From assembly GCA_025504975.1 (NCBI GenBank), contig JANUWI010000005.1:1984001-2048000 (forward strand): a stretch of 64,000 nt of DNA, in the 5' to 3' direction. The translations under genes were made by a program, and so were the position numbers. The notes beneath the pieces were generated by a model that made no database searches, was not told where the DNA came from, and was given only the letters and a program-made list of their open reading frames with translations. Of this stretch, positions 11,085 to 23,209 are shown in pieces (positions within the stretch are counted from its first letter, which is position 1; each line of letters begins with the position of its first letter). The stretch comes from Plenodomus lindquistii (Eukaryota > Ascomycota > Dothideomycetes > Pleosporales > Leptosphaeriaceae).

Positions 11085-12346
11085 ATGCCCCGCCCGCAAG
11101 ATGCCCATTACAGCTTCACCATCCCCTCTGTCCACGATGACACGACCCTCGACTGCCGCCTCTACCACCCCGAGCACCTGGGTAGCCCGACCGAACATGG
11201 CAATCCAGCACCATGGAGGAACCGAGGCATCGTCATGGCGCATCCGTATGCCCCAATGGGCGGAAGCTACGACGATAGGGTGGTGAGCATTGTGGTGCAT
11301 GCCTTCTTGAAGGCTGGCTGGATAGTAGGCACCTTCAACTTCAGGCACGCCCGGTCTCATCCAGTCTAGCTTCAACACAACTGACCTACATTAGAGGCGC
11401 ACCTGGCTCCAAGGGACGAACTAGCTGGTCCGGCAAGCCCGAGCTGGACGACTACATTTCCTTTGCTGCCTTCTTCATGCATTACATGTCCTATCTCCAG
11501 CCCTTCCCCACAGCCGACGCCCAGTTTCCACCAGAGCCGTCCCCGGCATCACCGCAGAGGCCTGCGCTGAGCCCCCTTTTCCACAGCCAGAATCCGCCCG
11601 CCCCGGTCGTAGTCCTCGGTGGCTACTCGTACGGCTCCCTGATCCTGAAGCATCTCCCGCCAGTGCCCACCATCCTGCGGCCCTTCGCTGCACCCGTATC
11701 AGGTTCCTCCGCCGATGAGATACTCCTTCGAGCCCACAAGCTCGCAGACCAGAGTAACTTGGAGTGGGTGAATCTCGCCCAAGATGAAGCGCGCGCACGG
11801 CAGCAGCGGCAAGGTCACGAACACAAGCCCAGCATGACCATGGGTGGGGAGGAAACTACACCAGAGAAGCGGAGAAGCAGTCGAGACGTCCACAGGAATC
11901 TCGAGAGCCACTCGAGTCTCAAGATACGGACGCGGTTGCGAACCCTGAGCCACAGACAACGTGACGAGGACGTTGGAGTTGTGACTGCCGATGAGACGCA
12001 GCGTACTCCCGTCGTAATACCCGAAATTCGATACCTGCTCATCTCGCCGCTCACTATGCCTGTTTCGACGGTCCTCGCCCCGGCGCTGGGCCACAAGTTC
12101 TGGCACAAGTCGAGGGTGGGACATCAGGAGGTCATTGGAATGCACACCTCATTGGCCATATACGGAGACCAAGACACCTTTTCCTCAGCGAAAAAACTCC
12201 GCGACTGGTCTAAATCGCTGAAAAGTAGTCCGGGGTCATCATTCTCAAGTGTTGAGGTGAAAGGAGCAGACCACTTTTGGGTCTCGCAACAAGCTGAAGC
12301 GTCATTGAGGGCAGCGTTACAGAGCTGGGAGTGTAATGTTCGATAA
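11085..12346 (+). CDS. alpha/beta hydrolase
   Basis: Two exons (11085-11344, 11395-12346) encode 403 aa. The 50-nt intron appears to be GC-AG: the donor is CAG|GCACGC, with a CTGAC branch site and a TTAG acceptor. Joining there gives FNFRGAPGSKG at residues 84-94, matching the oxyanion-region motif FNFRGxGxSxG of small serine hydrolases (COG2945-like). The nucleophile elbow is GGYSYGS with Ser165. A plausible catalytic acid lies in GDQDTF and the histidine in GADHFW near the C terminus, so the triad looks complete. A hydrophilic Arg/Ser-rich insertion of about 90 residues sits between the nucleophile strand and the later strands. The substrate is unknown; a cytosolic esterase or peptidase-like role is an inference. 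An alternative GT donor at 11354 also keeps frame but would insert HAR into the motif. Confidence 0.8.
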
Positions 12347-13468
12347 TATACATGCACAACCCGTCTTTCAATTTCTCGAACGTAATCAACACGACCTTCC
12401 ACCCAAACACAAATAGCTTGTCTACCTCTTTGAAAAACGAAACCCCAGTACCAGAGTCTCCACTACATTCATGGCCAAAATTGCAGCGCGCAAAACGAAC
12501 AGAGAGGCAGTGCTCATGAGCCTCTCCCACTAACCTCGTCATCCCAGTGAAACGTCATGGATACCCCCAGCAGACACCAAAGTCCGTACCCCTACGCCTA
12601 AAATCCCCATCAATCCTGTCATCCGCCAACTCCCAAACTCCACAGCAGAACACATACTCAATCCACACATCTTCTAGCAGTCTGCATACTGACTGTATAA
12701 CATCCCCACAGCCCCGGCCTAGGCTTCGGCTTCGTAGGAGGCTTGGTCGGCGGCGGCTTTGGTCGAGGCTTTGGTTTTGGCGGCATTTTTTTTTTCGTAA
12801 AGTGTTCAGGGTACTTTGGTGTGCTTGGAAGATGGTAAAGAGGGGTTTGGGATTACTGCGGAAAGATCGTTGGATAGTGGTATGGGGGAATAGGGGAGAG
12901 GGAATGGGGGAGAGGTTGTGGGAGGTCAGGGTGTAGGAAGGAGCTGTGTCTGGTTATATACCACGCATATGCCTTGAGTAGGCTGACATATGTGGGTGTG
13001 ACGCCTTGTCTGATTGCGGCTTCTAACGATCTAGCGGCGTTTTGTGGTTGAAGTAAAGGCGTAGCTATGGCAAATGGGATAGCATAGATATCAAGGCTTG
13101 CGGTTCCGGTGAGGAGACTTTGGGCAAATCACGTGCGGGCTCGATGAAAGTGTTCAAGATGGCGGAAAATTAGTAATGACTAAGAACTAAGGAAGAGTAG
13201 GATTTTCATACAAAAGAACAGGGTAAACAAGTCAAATTGTAAAGAATTTCACCCAAACAGCACCACCACCAAACCCCCACACAGAAACTAAAACCAAACC
13301 CTTCCACCCAACCCTCCAATATCCAAGCATCGAAACAGAGCACAGAAAGACGTCAAGACACCAAAAACTCCATCAACCGCAACATCCAATCCGACCACAC
13401 CATATCCTCCAACAAACTCACACACAACCTCCATCACCCCTTTTCGAAAACCACCATCCCCTCCTTTC
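12347..13468. other. intergenic with a Pro/Lys-rich mini-ORF
   Basis: No conventional gene is supported. On the minus strand, 12786-12658 encodes a 42-residue Lys/Arg-Pro-rich peptide, discussed as a finding. The stretch 12700-12930 is strongly biased (G-rich on +), and 13260-13450 is C-rich. The 3' UTRs of both flanking genes should lie here. Confidence 0.4.
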
Positions 13469-13852
13469 TTATTTCGCACCCGCATCATACACCTCGCAGC
13501 CCCCACACCGCGAATGATAGCACAACGCACACCCCGTCTCAAGCTTAACATAATGGTCTCCACCACACTGACAACACACCCACCGCCAATTAGGCTCATA
13601 CGGTCTCGATACCACACCCTCATGTCCGTCAAAATCCTTGAATTCCGGGACTGGCGCATCTGTCTGCGATGAGGGCAATTGTGTGTCGAGATGCGCGGCG
13701 TGTCCATGTATGCCCGACGACTCGTCATTGAAGTACTCGGTATTATCCTCCGTACAAGCTGTACACCGGATATGCTGGCATGATACACATGCGGTGCTGT
13801 AGTACACGTCCATGGGGCCGTCTTGGCAGGTGCAGCAATACCATGCTGTCAT
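13469..13852 (-). CDS. small protein with two CxxC zinc-ribbon modules (127 aa)
   Basis: A single exon. The start is the ATG at 13852 (MTAWYCC), because codons upstream run into a TG microsatellite. Module 1 has C6-x2-C9-x12-C22-x2-C25-Q-H-x-R-C30-x2-C33. Module 2 has C93-x2-C96-x11-C108-x2-C111-x-H-x-R-C116-x2-C119. Each begins with a Trp shortly before the first cysteine pair. Such six-cysteine modules should bind zinc, and the linker between them is acidic and flexible. There is no signal peptide, so a cytosolic or nuclear role is likely. Proteins of this look are common in Dothideomycetes, but I know no function. A related gene lies 1.5 kb away on the same strand (15345-15728), and a third member is at 37577-38465. 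Confidence 0.75.
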   Translation of the reverse strand: MTAWYCCTCQDGPMDVYYSTACVSCQHIRCTACTEDNTEYFNDESSGIHGHAAHLDTQLPSSQTDAPVPEFKDFDGHEGVVSRPYEPNWRWVCCQCGGDHYVKLETGCALCYHSRCGGCEVYDAGAK

Positions 13853-13914
13853 CGTGTAGGCGTCTTGAGATGTAGGTAGGGTAAGTTCGAAGTAAAGTAG
13901 GTAGGTGCGAATAT

Positions 13915-13952
<38 letters not shown>

Positions 13953-15344
13953 GCTGTTACAAGGTGTCTGTGAAATAAGTAGCAGAAGTCTGCTCAAGAT
14001 TGCGTGATGATACTGAGCTCGCAGCGACTGCAACATCAGCTTTATGTTTCTACAGCGGACGTCCTGCGTGGTCCTTGAGATGGATGACTTCATCTTCCCT
14101 GCGTGCCCTGAGCCCCGTACAATTTCCACCTCGCATGACCATCTGATGGAATTTCTTGCCCGTGTTACCAATGATACACACTGAAGGCCCAAACGCTTCG
14201 TTTCGCCCGCTGTGTGCCCTTTTCAGCGCGCACAAAACGTCCCTCTTGCCCCTCGATAATGAGTCAAGGAATAGTGGCCGAGGGACCTGCGCTGCGCGGC
14301 GTTTGGTCTAGTATGATGGCGAGGGGCACGCATTGTGAAGTGGGAGATGTAGAGGGCTGAAGTCTCGAGAGCCTGGACTGCCTCGGAGTCGCCGTGATGG
14401 AACTTGTGGTTCAGGTGTTGCTTTGATGTGGCTGTGTTGAGTTTCGTCCTCAAGGCGACCTGGAGGCCGGTCACCGTGGAGTGAGGCGGAGTTTTGCGGC
14501 CTTGTGCCCCAGGCCAGCATTATAAGGGGCGCGCACGAGGGCGTCCTGCACTGCATGGATTGAATATGCAGTGTTGCGGGTGCCCTGCAAGTCGTTTGGA
14601 GATCTTGAGGCGATCATTGGAAGGGAAATATTGCGGTTTTTTGAGGGCCGTTGATTCACCCGATTCTTCCCATGCTGCAGCCCAGAAACGGTATGCAGCC
14701 TTAGGGCTTTGGGAAATGTTGCTAGTCTGTATTTGGATAACACAGCCTGCGGGCCAAATGGCTATCCTGCAACGGTTCTGGCAGACCTAGTAGATGGGTC
14801 CTCCAGGGGTGATACCTAATCATAGTTCACACACTGCACATACCGCCAGCTTTTGATATGCAGTTTGGCCCACATGAGGCAGCACAGAAAGAATTTAAGG
14901 ATGTGTAATCTTGATTTCAAACTATGACTATATGTGGGAAATGAGTGTTAAACAAAATGGTGTCAAACAAAGAAAGCCTGCTCCAGATCGCCGAATCAGG
15001 CCTGATGAATATCATTCGTAACCAGCAGCGCAATGAATGCTCGCTTGACAAAATGCTGGAGAAGACAGCCACCACCACGAACTTGTGGGAATGATACGCG
15101 TGGATCAGAGGTAAAGAAAGAAAGAACACCGGGCTCGAGGGGTCTAAACTAGGAAATGCTGATACAGGGTTCCAAGAAATACGACCACCAGCGGAGAAGA
15201 CAACAAAGAAAAAAGGAATCCAATAGCGCACAACAACCAGTACGCCTAGACGAGCTTGCAGACAACATAGTCATGGTAATCGAGGGGTATTGCTGAAGAT
15301 AATGCGACATCCAGAGAGCCAAAGACCCGTTCAAAGACTATCCT
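13853..15344. other. intergenic between the two zinc-ribbon genes
   Basis: Holds the CA repeat at 13916-13951 and short overlapping ORFs only. The 61-104-codon minus-strand ORFs here have no recognisable domain. Confidence 0.45.
13916..13951. repeat. (CA)18 microsatellite
   Basis: Eighteen uninterrupted CA dinucleotides on the + strand. On the minus strand this is (TG)18, ending about 64 nt before the ATG of the zinc-ribbon gene at 13852, so it probably lies in that gene's 5' UTR or core promoter. Length variation between strains is expected. Confidence 0.95.
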
Positions 15345-15728
15345 TCAAGTCTCCACAAAGCAACAATGACCACAGGCTTGATGCTGGCAATTTTGGCAAT
15401 GAACTTGCCAGGTTCCATAAGGCCCGTCTCCGCAATTACCACAGTACCATTTGGATTCGCCATCCACTAAAGCGTGCGTGTGATCTGGTCCCGCAGGGAG
15501 ATCGAAGGTAATGTCAGGGAAAGAAGGCATTGTACCGTCGTATTCGTTTGAGTCGAACAGGTTCCCGACTGGACGTGCGATAATCTCAAAGTGTAGATTG
15601 GAGAGGGATGTGTGAGGAAGGGCTTTTGAGGCGGCGCCGCCATTTTTGATAGTTGCAGAAGGATCTCCGTGCGCGATGGCGGGCAGACATTCAGAAGTGG
15701 TGTGTGTCATTTTGGATTGATAGGCCAT
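15345..15728 (-). CDS. small protein with one CxxC zinc-ribbon module (127 aa)
   Basis: A single exon from ATG 15728 (MAYQSKM); an in-frame ATG six codons later is an alternative. The C-terminal module is C96-x2-C99-x11-C111-x2-C114-Q-H-x2-C119-x2-C122, preceded by WY, the same plan as in the protein at 13469-13852. The first half has no CxxC pair. The length equals that of the neighbour (384 nt each) and the module sits at nearly the same position, so it looks like a paralogue that lost or never had the first module. There is no signal peptide. Function unknown. Confidence 0.7.
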   Translation of the reverse strand: MAYQSKMTHTTSECLPAIAHGDPSATIKNGGAASKALPHTSLSNLHFEIIARPVGNLFDSNEYDGTMPSFPDITFDLPAGPDHTHALVDGESKWYCGNCGDGPYGTWQVHCQNCQHQACGHCCFVET

Positions 15729-18155
15729 TTGTGAGGTTAAAGGGTTTCTGTTCAATGCCGAAATGAAGTAGATTGACTGAGGGGTTAAGACAAGTGGTGA
15801 AGTCCACAGGAGTTGGTTATGTGACTTTGTTGATGATACTGATAGTGAGAGGAAGGGCGAAAGAACTGATACCTTTATAGATACCGTTGTCTGTGCAATT
15901 GGGCGATGCCTCCGACAGCATCAGTGCAATTGAGCCTGACGATGCTTGCTCAGGACTACACTCATTCACCGTTCGAGACCCAATGACAAACATGAAACTC
16001 GTGAGGCATACCACGCTATGGTGGCAAGCAATATGTGCGACCAGTGAAAGGGGCGGAAGTGGGCGAAGGACGTAGAGATGAGCACAAGCCGTCCTGTTGA
16101 AGAGGTGGCGAGCCCTTTTACTTGGTCTGACCTGAATTGAATGTACACCGGCTCCGTCCAGTGCTTTTCGTTACCGGATCAGCTTCACAACTGTTGGCTG
16201 CTGTGTCGAAACCTTATGAGAGCGTTGAAGCCTTACCTAACGGTCTTGCCGCCACATGCAGGACTGCAGGTGTCGATCTGTACAGCAAATCTACGTGCGA
16301 GCGACACTGACCGACAAAAAGTAGGGCTTCTTCTACAAGGGTGATTAGCTATGACGAGATGCGTCATGACAGTGATGGCCCCGGGCATGCCGAATCTTTT
16401 CGTAGCAGATGGTCACGCTCCCAGTCGGTCCGAGAGTCTGCCTGAATTTGCCTGTTTTTTATTGTCAACGTAAATTTCACTAGTCAGACTTGCTTAACAC
16501 TCAATCTGACAAAACACATCAAACTCGGTGTGGCTTTTGATCACAGTCGGAGGCATGTAGCGTATGCTGCAGCCGAGTCCACATTTTTGCGAACCCTCCC
16601 AGTCTGACCACTGCGCAATTGTATTTTTGGAAAGGAGCAAACTCTTGTGCAAGGTTGGATGCGAACAAGCATCCTAGCGACAGGCAGAGCAGAAACTGCT
16701 AGACTGGGGTACCATTTGACCACAGACCATCAATCAGTAGTGGGAAAGATATAGAAAACGTTCCGAAATTGCACGGGACATATTCTGGCAGGATTTGCGG
16801 CTATGCAAAGCGGAAATTGGGCCAGTCCTCGCAGGCCAGAGGACTGTCTATTGATTATTGGTGGCCTGAGGAGTAGTGGCTCCCCGGGGTGTTGAAGCGC
16901 CCCCAGAATATCACTCGAGAGTGCCCAAGGTTGAAAGCAGTTTACAGGGACTGGGCTGCACAGTTTGTATGGTGGAGAGGAAACCAATGACTGCCATTCG
17001 AGGAAGCTGGTTCCCTCAATCAGGAACTAGGGAGGTGCTGCTCAGCCGTTATTCGAGGAAACACTGAAATGCCGTGGAATGATGCCTGTTGGAAGGACAA
17101 CGGATCGTGGAGGTATCGTTGCTCGACGACCAAGCCTTCAGTAGATTAGCGGACTAAGTAACGCAAAGGGTGGCTGATACATCAGCGTGATGGATGACCA
17201 GGAGGCCATATGCCAAAGCGGGCTAGTGCCTTGGAGAGTCTGCTAGTTCACCACAGGGTCGTGAGGCTCTCTTCCGGTCGGTGGTAACCGGTGGGGGCAC
17301 TGACATGCAACGAGGCCAGCAAAAATAGGCTTCATCAGTTGTGACGAAGACGAGGGCGCAGCACTTTATAACCGCTCTCGGAGCCTCACGAGTACCAGAG
17401 CCGCATGCTGACGATCTCTCAAGGTGCACTTGATTCTTCCAGGCGCTCAAAGTCGGCGCATCTGACCATTGAGGTTGTACTCGGTGTGAAAATCGCTCTC
17501 AGCTTGGGGCCAGAAAACGGACGGCCGACACGGGGGTCAACCGCAAAGCATGGAAAATAAGACATCAGGCTGAAAACAACGAGGCTGAAGGACACCGGTG
17601 AGTCTTTCGAGCCCTGGCACTGTCCATCGGGGCTTGAATGATGACCATGGGTGATAAGGAGTCAAGATAAGACCGAAGGAGAGGTGTGACATCGTCCATT
17701 GCGAGATAAAATCACTACAATTGTGAACATGACATGAGATAGATTGAAGGGAAAGCTTACGACAAGGCTGACAAGAACTCACGATGGGGATAGAATGAAG
17801 AAGTGCGGGGTGACGTGCGTCGCTCCCCTCTTCCCATTGCCTTGGCGATGCTTACTCATCTACCGGACGCATTGGACCACCAATTCTAGGTCCTAACATC
17901 AAACCATCAATGTACAATAAGGAGATGTCGCGCAGCAGTTCGAGTTCCAGAAATGGAAGTCCGCGATGATTTTCCACGTTGTGGAGATCACTGTCGATCT
18001 GTTTGTTGATCGCATGACGCGTGCCCAGCCTCGACCAGCCTGCTGCCACGCGCCGCCTTGGCCAACCCAGCCCTCATTCGTCAACGAGTCCGACCACCTT
18101 CACCGTTGCACCGCCTCATTCACCCAACCTCGACCACCCCGACTCCCTCGCGACG
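15729..18155. other. intergenic, no gene seen
   Basis: A 2.4-kb stretch with ORFs under 90 codons and no domain that I can recognise. The right part, from about 17900, should contain the promoter and 5' leader of the palmitoyltransferase; ORFs at 17966 and 18021 are upstream extensions without an in-frame ATG. Confidence 0.45.
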
Positions 18156-19382
18156 ATGGCACCCCCAGCTGCGCTCCCTGGGTCGCAGACACCACGCGTG
18201 CCGAACCCAAGGATGGAGCAGAACGTCGGCCAGGCCACGAGTGTGATCATGCCTCTCCTGGAACTCGGCGCAATCGGCTATGTAACCTGGGTGCTTGTCT
18301 ATCAGATCTGTGTACAGTACCTGATATCGCCGTCTCTGGACATACAACAGGATTTCGGCGTACAACCGCGGCGGTCTACCGGAATCGCGCTGATCGTAGT
18401 GTACGCGATAGTACTGCTTATAGTACTCATTCCATGGCTGCGCCTGTTGATTACCATATGGACGAAACCCGACCTCGTACCACTAGGGGACTCGAAAGGG
18501 GAGAAGGGAACAGCGAGTACAAGGGCTCTGGGGTTTGACGATTACGATGCCTTCATCTGCGACTACTTTGGGGATCCTCTATGGTGCGAAAAATGTAATT
18601 ACTGGAAGCCAGATCGAACGCATCACTGCAAAGAGCTGGGGCGTTGTGTTAGGCGCATGGATCATTACTGTCCTTGGGCGGGTGGGATAATATCGGAGAG
18701 CACGCATAAGTGGTTTCTGCAGTTTGTGAGCTATGGGGCGTTGTATACTCTGTATGTTTGGATTGTCGTGGCCGTTTTTCTGGCTGAGAGAAACTCCAAG
18801 GTGAGACTTTGACGGCGTAGAATTGGGGTGGTACATATGCTGACCATGTCACAGACGGGTTCTCGTCCTGGCACTTGGATAGGCGCTCTTGCGACCGGAC
18901 TCATGTTCTTCATCTTCGCTTCCACCATGTCCGGTATGACAGGCTGGAACCTAATGATCAACTTTACATCTGTCGAGGCCATTCAGCGCGGAAGTGTACA
19001 TAATATCGCATTTCTCATCTTGCATCAGCCACAAGGTTCTCTACCATCCACACCGCCCACGCCATCCGTCAAACCCCCCATACCAGAGTCTCCCGAGGAC
19101 TGGATCGTCTTAAGAACCGTACAGCGCAACACAGGGCGTACATACGTTGTTATGCAGACCAAATCGCTTGAACACCCTTGGTATACGTCGTTGAGGAAAG
19201 GCTGGGAAGATACCATGGGCACGAGCGTGATTGACTGGTTCTTGCCCTTGAAGCAAAGTCCCTGTCGGCAAAAAAGTCGGAGTGGAGAGTTCGCATGGGG
19301 AGCAGTGGTCTACGACATGGCAGAGCAATACGAGAAGCAGAATCCAGGCACAAAGTTGGCTATACTCGAGGGTCGACGATAA
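18156..19382 (+). CDS. DHHC-family palmitoyltransferase (Pfa5-like)
   Basis: Two exons (18156-18800, 18855-19382) encode 390 aa; the intron is phase 0 with a GTGAGA donor, a CTGAC branch site and a CACAG acceptor. The start is the first in-frame ATG (MAPPAALPG). The cysteine-rich domain at about residues 144-180 has CxxC and HHC ligands and ends in D169-H-Y-C172-PWAGG. The motif is therefore DHYC rather than DHHC, as also found in yeast Akr1. C172 would carry the acyl group. Hydrophobic segments lie at about 31-58 and 77-101, before the cysteine-rich domain, and at 187-210 and 220-245, after it: the usual four-TM layout. The family palmitoylates cysteines of membrane-associated proteins in Golgi, ER, vacuole or plasma membrane. 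The Pfa5 assignment is from layout and motif only. Confidence 0.85.
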
Positions 19383-21181
19383 GATGGTTCTCGCATCCAT
19401 CTCTTTTTGGTCACAGAGCGTGCTATTTCAAGCGCGTCGCATTTTTCTTAATCTGCTTTCAGCCAGCAACGCTGATATGGATCTGTTCGGCGTTTTGGAT
19501 CATCTCGGTAGCATCGTCATGGCGTTTTGTTCCCACAGAATTTGGCTACGATACCCACCACCAGTACAGTTCAGAACACGATCACTACTGAACTACATTA
19601 ATACCCCCAAAGTCATTCGCAACGGCCTCCCCGTCCCCTCAACCCGCTGTCACCAATCACACCCATCTGCCCAAGCAGCCATCCCGTCCGCGCCCACTCT
19701 AGCGTCCCACACCCACGTGCAGCTGCTCCCCAGCACCGCAGCAACCCAACGCCATCACAGACTTGCTTAGTTCAACCACACAATCCGTAATCCGTTTATG
19801 CGCGGCAACATCGATCTAGGCGACCCAGTACCCAGGAAACGTACATTTTCCCAACCTGTTTTCTTATGCATAAGTGCATGTACCATTGATATGTATGCGA
19901 TGCATTTTGCAGCGCAGGAGATTGGTACGCTATCGCTCCGTTCCGGAGGGTTGCGTCACAACGGCTGGGTATACACTAATGCGTTGAGCTCGTCATTGTT
20001 CGGTTGTGGACACGTATGTGATTGCGGTGTAGAACCGAGTGGACAGCTGGCAAGTGAGTCAATGAGGGAGGAATTTTTGTCGCCTGCATGCATGCGTATG
20101 TGATTTTGTGAACCGTGAATCTTCCAGTAAGACATACAATCTTCATGTACTCGTATCATCTTGGATTTCGGCTCTGGGGATAGAGCTATAGTGAAGTGCG
20201 TCATTTACCAGCACCATGGGAAGGAGACTTCCGTCGAGCCAGACCATGTATGACTATGTGATGATTAGTATGGAATCATTATATCAGAAAGATCCGGTAC
20301 ACTAAATTACTGCAGGCAAGGCAACATCCGCTGTGCATTTCATTGAGATGTTAGGAAGGAAACTTCCGTGTGATCCCGAGAATGGCACTATCCGTTCTGG
20401 TGTTCACTATGCCGTAGTTTTGTCGATCAATTCTTTTGAAGGAGAATGAGCCTGCTGGACTAGTTTTGATGCCAGAGATAGGGGCTGACGACGCATGGTC
20501 GCGACGGACTACGGAGTTCAGGTGTTGAGAGCCCTGTGAATGCGGAGATTCGCGAACGGCTTGAGCTTTGAGATTTGGATTGGATGTGATGGGAGTGTTC
20601 TTGTCACGGAAAAGGCGGTTGCGATTACGAGGTACGAGGAAGATCGTAATCTTCGTTTGGACTACGCCATCAGTGAAAGAGGTGTTGTTTGCGAGCCGCT
20701 CTTCGCATATCCAATGAATGCATGGACTATGTCTTCGATACCTTATGGGAATCTGTGTAAATGTCTTTCTACAAGCGATGCTCCTCAACTTCGGTAGCCA
20801 TTCACCTGCGATGATTGTTCAGGCTCAACATTTTACTTGGTAATCGACACGATCACCCAAACCTGATCACCTCGACGATAGTAGTGCCATGCGCTTTGAC
20901 ACCTGTCTGATCTGGTCTCTAACATCATACGAATACTGTAAATGCGCCTCCAATACTGCTGCTGATAGCAGTGACAATAACGTGTCCTCCCAGTTCAACA
21001 AGCTTGTGGGCTGACACTGAGGCTTCGTGAATCGTATCTAGATTTTACGCTCCTCGTCCCGAAACTCACTACTCATTTGCTCTCTCCATCCCCAGCACAC
21101 AAGGTGCCCCTTCGCACTCTCCAAACCCCGAATCCGGCCTCCCCAAACCCAAATCAGCCTCCAAAATTCCCACTTGTAAAC
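19383..21181. other. intergenic
   Basis: No supported gene. Two overlapping frames just after the palmitoyltransferase stop (19383-19600) look somewhat gene-like; one has a hydrophobic run near 19440-19530. They could be an extra 3' exon or chance. A 145-codon minus ORF at 20351-20788 has no recognisable domain. TCCATCCCCAG near 21090 resembles a splice acceptor and may belong to the next candidate. Confidence 0.4.
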
Positions 21182-21735
21182 ATGGTACACCTTCCTCCTT
21201 CGGCCCGCTCCTTGGGGCTAGCCCAGACCAAGTCTGCGCATGTACCATCCTCTTCGCTCGCTACCACTGAATCTCGAGGGTCACCCCCCATAGACACACT
21301 TCCAGCCTTCCCCACGACACATTCAGCCGTCATCAAAACGCGCGGGGAAAGCCTTGTCAATGGTAATAATGATACGCCAGGCCCCGCCGTCAACAAGGCA
21401 CTTGCCGCGTCGTGCATGGAAGGGGAGTCCCAGACGTCGATCTCTCGCAGGGCAAGGAGCGCAGATCAAGGATTGACCGAGCCGAGAGCCGTGAGTCGCG
21501 AGCATGTGAATCCAAGATGTAGATAGATCCCCATGTTTACCCTTCCAATTCTTTACTCGCAAAGGTGCGGAGACGAAACCGTGACTCAATTCGTTTCGAC
21601 TCTCCACTTGTCAAGAAATCTCCCAAGACTCTGGATAGCGAGCGTTCCGCTCCTAGGCGACTCAGAAAGTCATGTGTGTGCAAGTTTCGTAGCGCGAGAT
21701 GTAAGATGCGAGTGGAGACTTGTGTGTATATATAG
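21182..21735 (+). CDS. hypothetical two-exon protein (159 aa)
   Basis: Not recognised. Proposed exons are 21182-21490 and 21565-21735, joined in phase 0 across a 74-nt intron with a GTGAGT donor and a GCAAAG acceptor. The first exon is Ser/Pro/Ala-rich. Its end (RRARSADQGLTEPRA) runs smoothly into a basic second exon with RRRNRDSIRF and KSPKTLDSERSAPRRLRKS, which has coding-like composition. The protein looks disordered and basic. A further 5' exon is possible. The model rests on splice signals, phase agreement and composition only. Confidence 0.33.
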
Positions 21736-23209
21736 TGGAGCCGGCAATGTGTCAGGCTTGTTGAATCATGTGTATCGAGATTTCAGTTTGTGTGAAACAT
21801 GTCAAACTTGTTGTTGGAGCAAGGATATACCTAGCTGTGACTTGGGGGGGTGGGGGCAGGGGACATTCTGCGAGTTCAACTCTCGACACACGTCTCCCGA
21901 CCTACATATCCTTGCACATGCAAGCGTTGCCGAGAATAGAGAAAGATAATATTGAGCCACAAGGCGTGCCGCGCCGCGCCGAACACCCATATTCACATTC
22001 AATTAATTAGCTGACTCATCACCAAGTTTTCTTTTTTTGGTGGTTTCTTTGGCGTGGGTTTTTGCGGGCGTGATTTGCAATTGTTTGACTTTAGGTGGTG
22101 AAACAGGGCGGGGGGGGGACGGTCTTTGTTCATTTCACACCCCAATTGTAGTCTGCAATGGCAGGAAACAGGTGCAAGGTTTAAACTACTATGCCGAAAT
22201 CTCGGCATCTTCCAACTCCTCGTATAACAGTACCTACCAACGCCAGTGGAGCAGCATCCTCATGAAACGAGACCTGCACTTTGCCGCATGGGATGAGGAG
22301 ACCCGAAGCCAGAGTTGCGCCGAAAGAAAGACGCCGCGCGACAAGTCCACGATGGTGTTGCAGGAAAAAGGTTTAGGTACGCGTTTTGGTGGTGGTGGAT
22401 GGCGTTGGTTAAGTCGTTATGGAATTCGATAGTTCACGACCGACCTGGGCCTGGGCCAGCGAACGCAGTAGCGCTAAAAAGAACCGATAGTGTGTTTCAT
22501 CAGCACACAACGTCCAAAGTTTCCAGCACAGTGGCTGGACGAGGGGGCGAGACTTCAGCGGTCGAGGGGCACGACGTCATTGTTCATAAGTTCTGTTTTG
22601 TGCTATGTCATGTCCTCTGGACAAATGGGTAGGAGAGGTATGTGATTTCACTGTGGGCATGGTGTATGTAGCAATTGCAATTAGGGATCATTCGTTTCTC
22701 AGGATACAAAATTGCATTCATACTGTCTCGACGTAGTACTAAGCATGTAAAGAGGCCAGTGAAGGTCCGCAATTCCAAAATCTCAAAACCCAAGACTCCA
22801 ACAGTATCCTGGAAGACCAAAGCATGCGCAGTCGTGGCGCAAAAAACTCCTGAAACTCCTGTTTTCTCCATCACTTGTTTGATCGTGATCTTGTATCATT
22901 CGTTGGTTTGACGCAGGGTATATGACGTGTGAAAAGACTCTCGTCAAGAGAGCTGGCATGGTGATTCATGCAGAACCCAAAACTGAACGGTGTAGTGAAA
23001 TGGATAGCGTAATAATCCCATAGTTGCGCTAGGTACGCAGATAGAGATGGGGCGATGCGGACGAGTCCTCAAAGGCTAAGGTAGTAATGCATCCACCACT
23101 CGAAGGTCACAATGACCATCCTTATCCAGTCGATCGATCAACGGCCGTGGTACTGGGTGCCCAGATTGGACCCGACTCAGCGTCTGCCAAATCCGTTTCA
23201 TCGCCCCGA
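21736..23209. other. intergenic, no gene seen
   Basis: Only ORFs below about 130 codons, with no recognisable domain. A run of nine G lies near 22110. It should contain the 3' UTRs of the two flanking genes. Confidence 0.45.
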
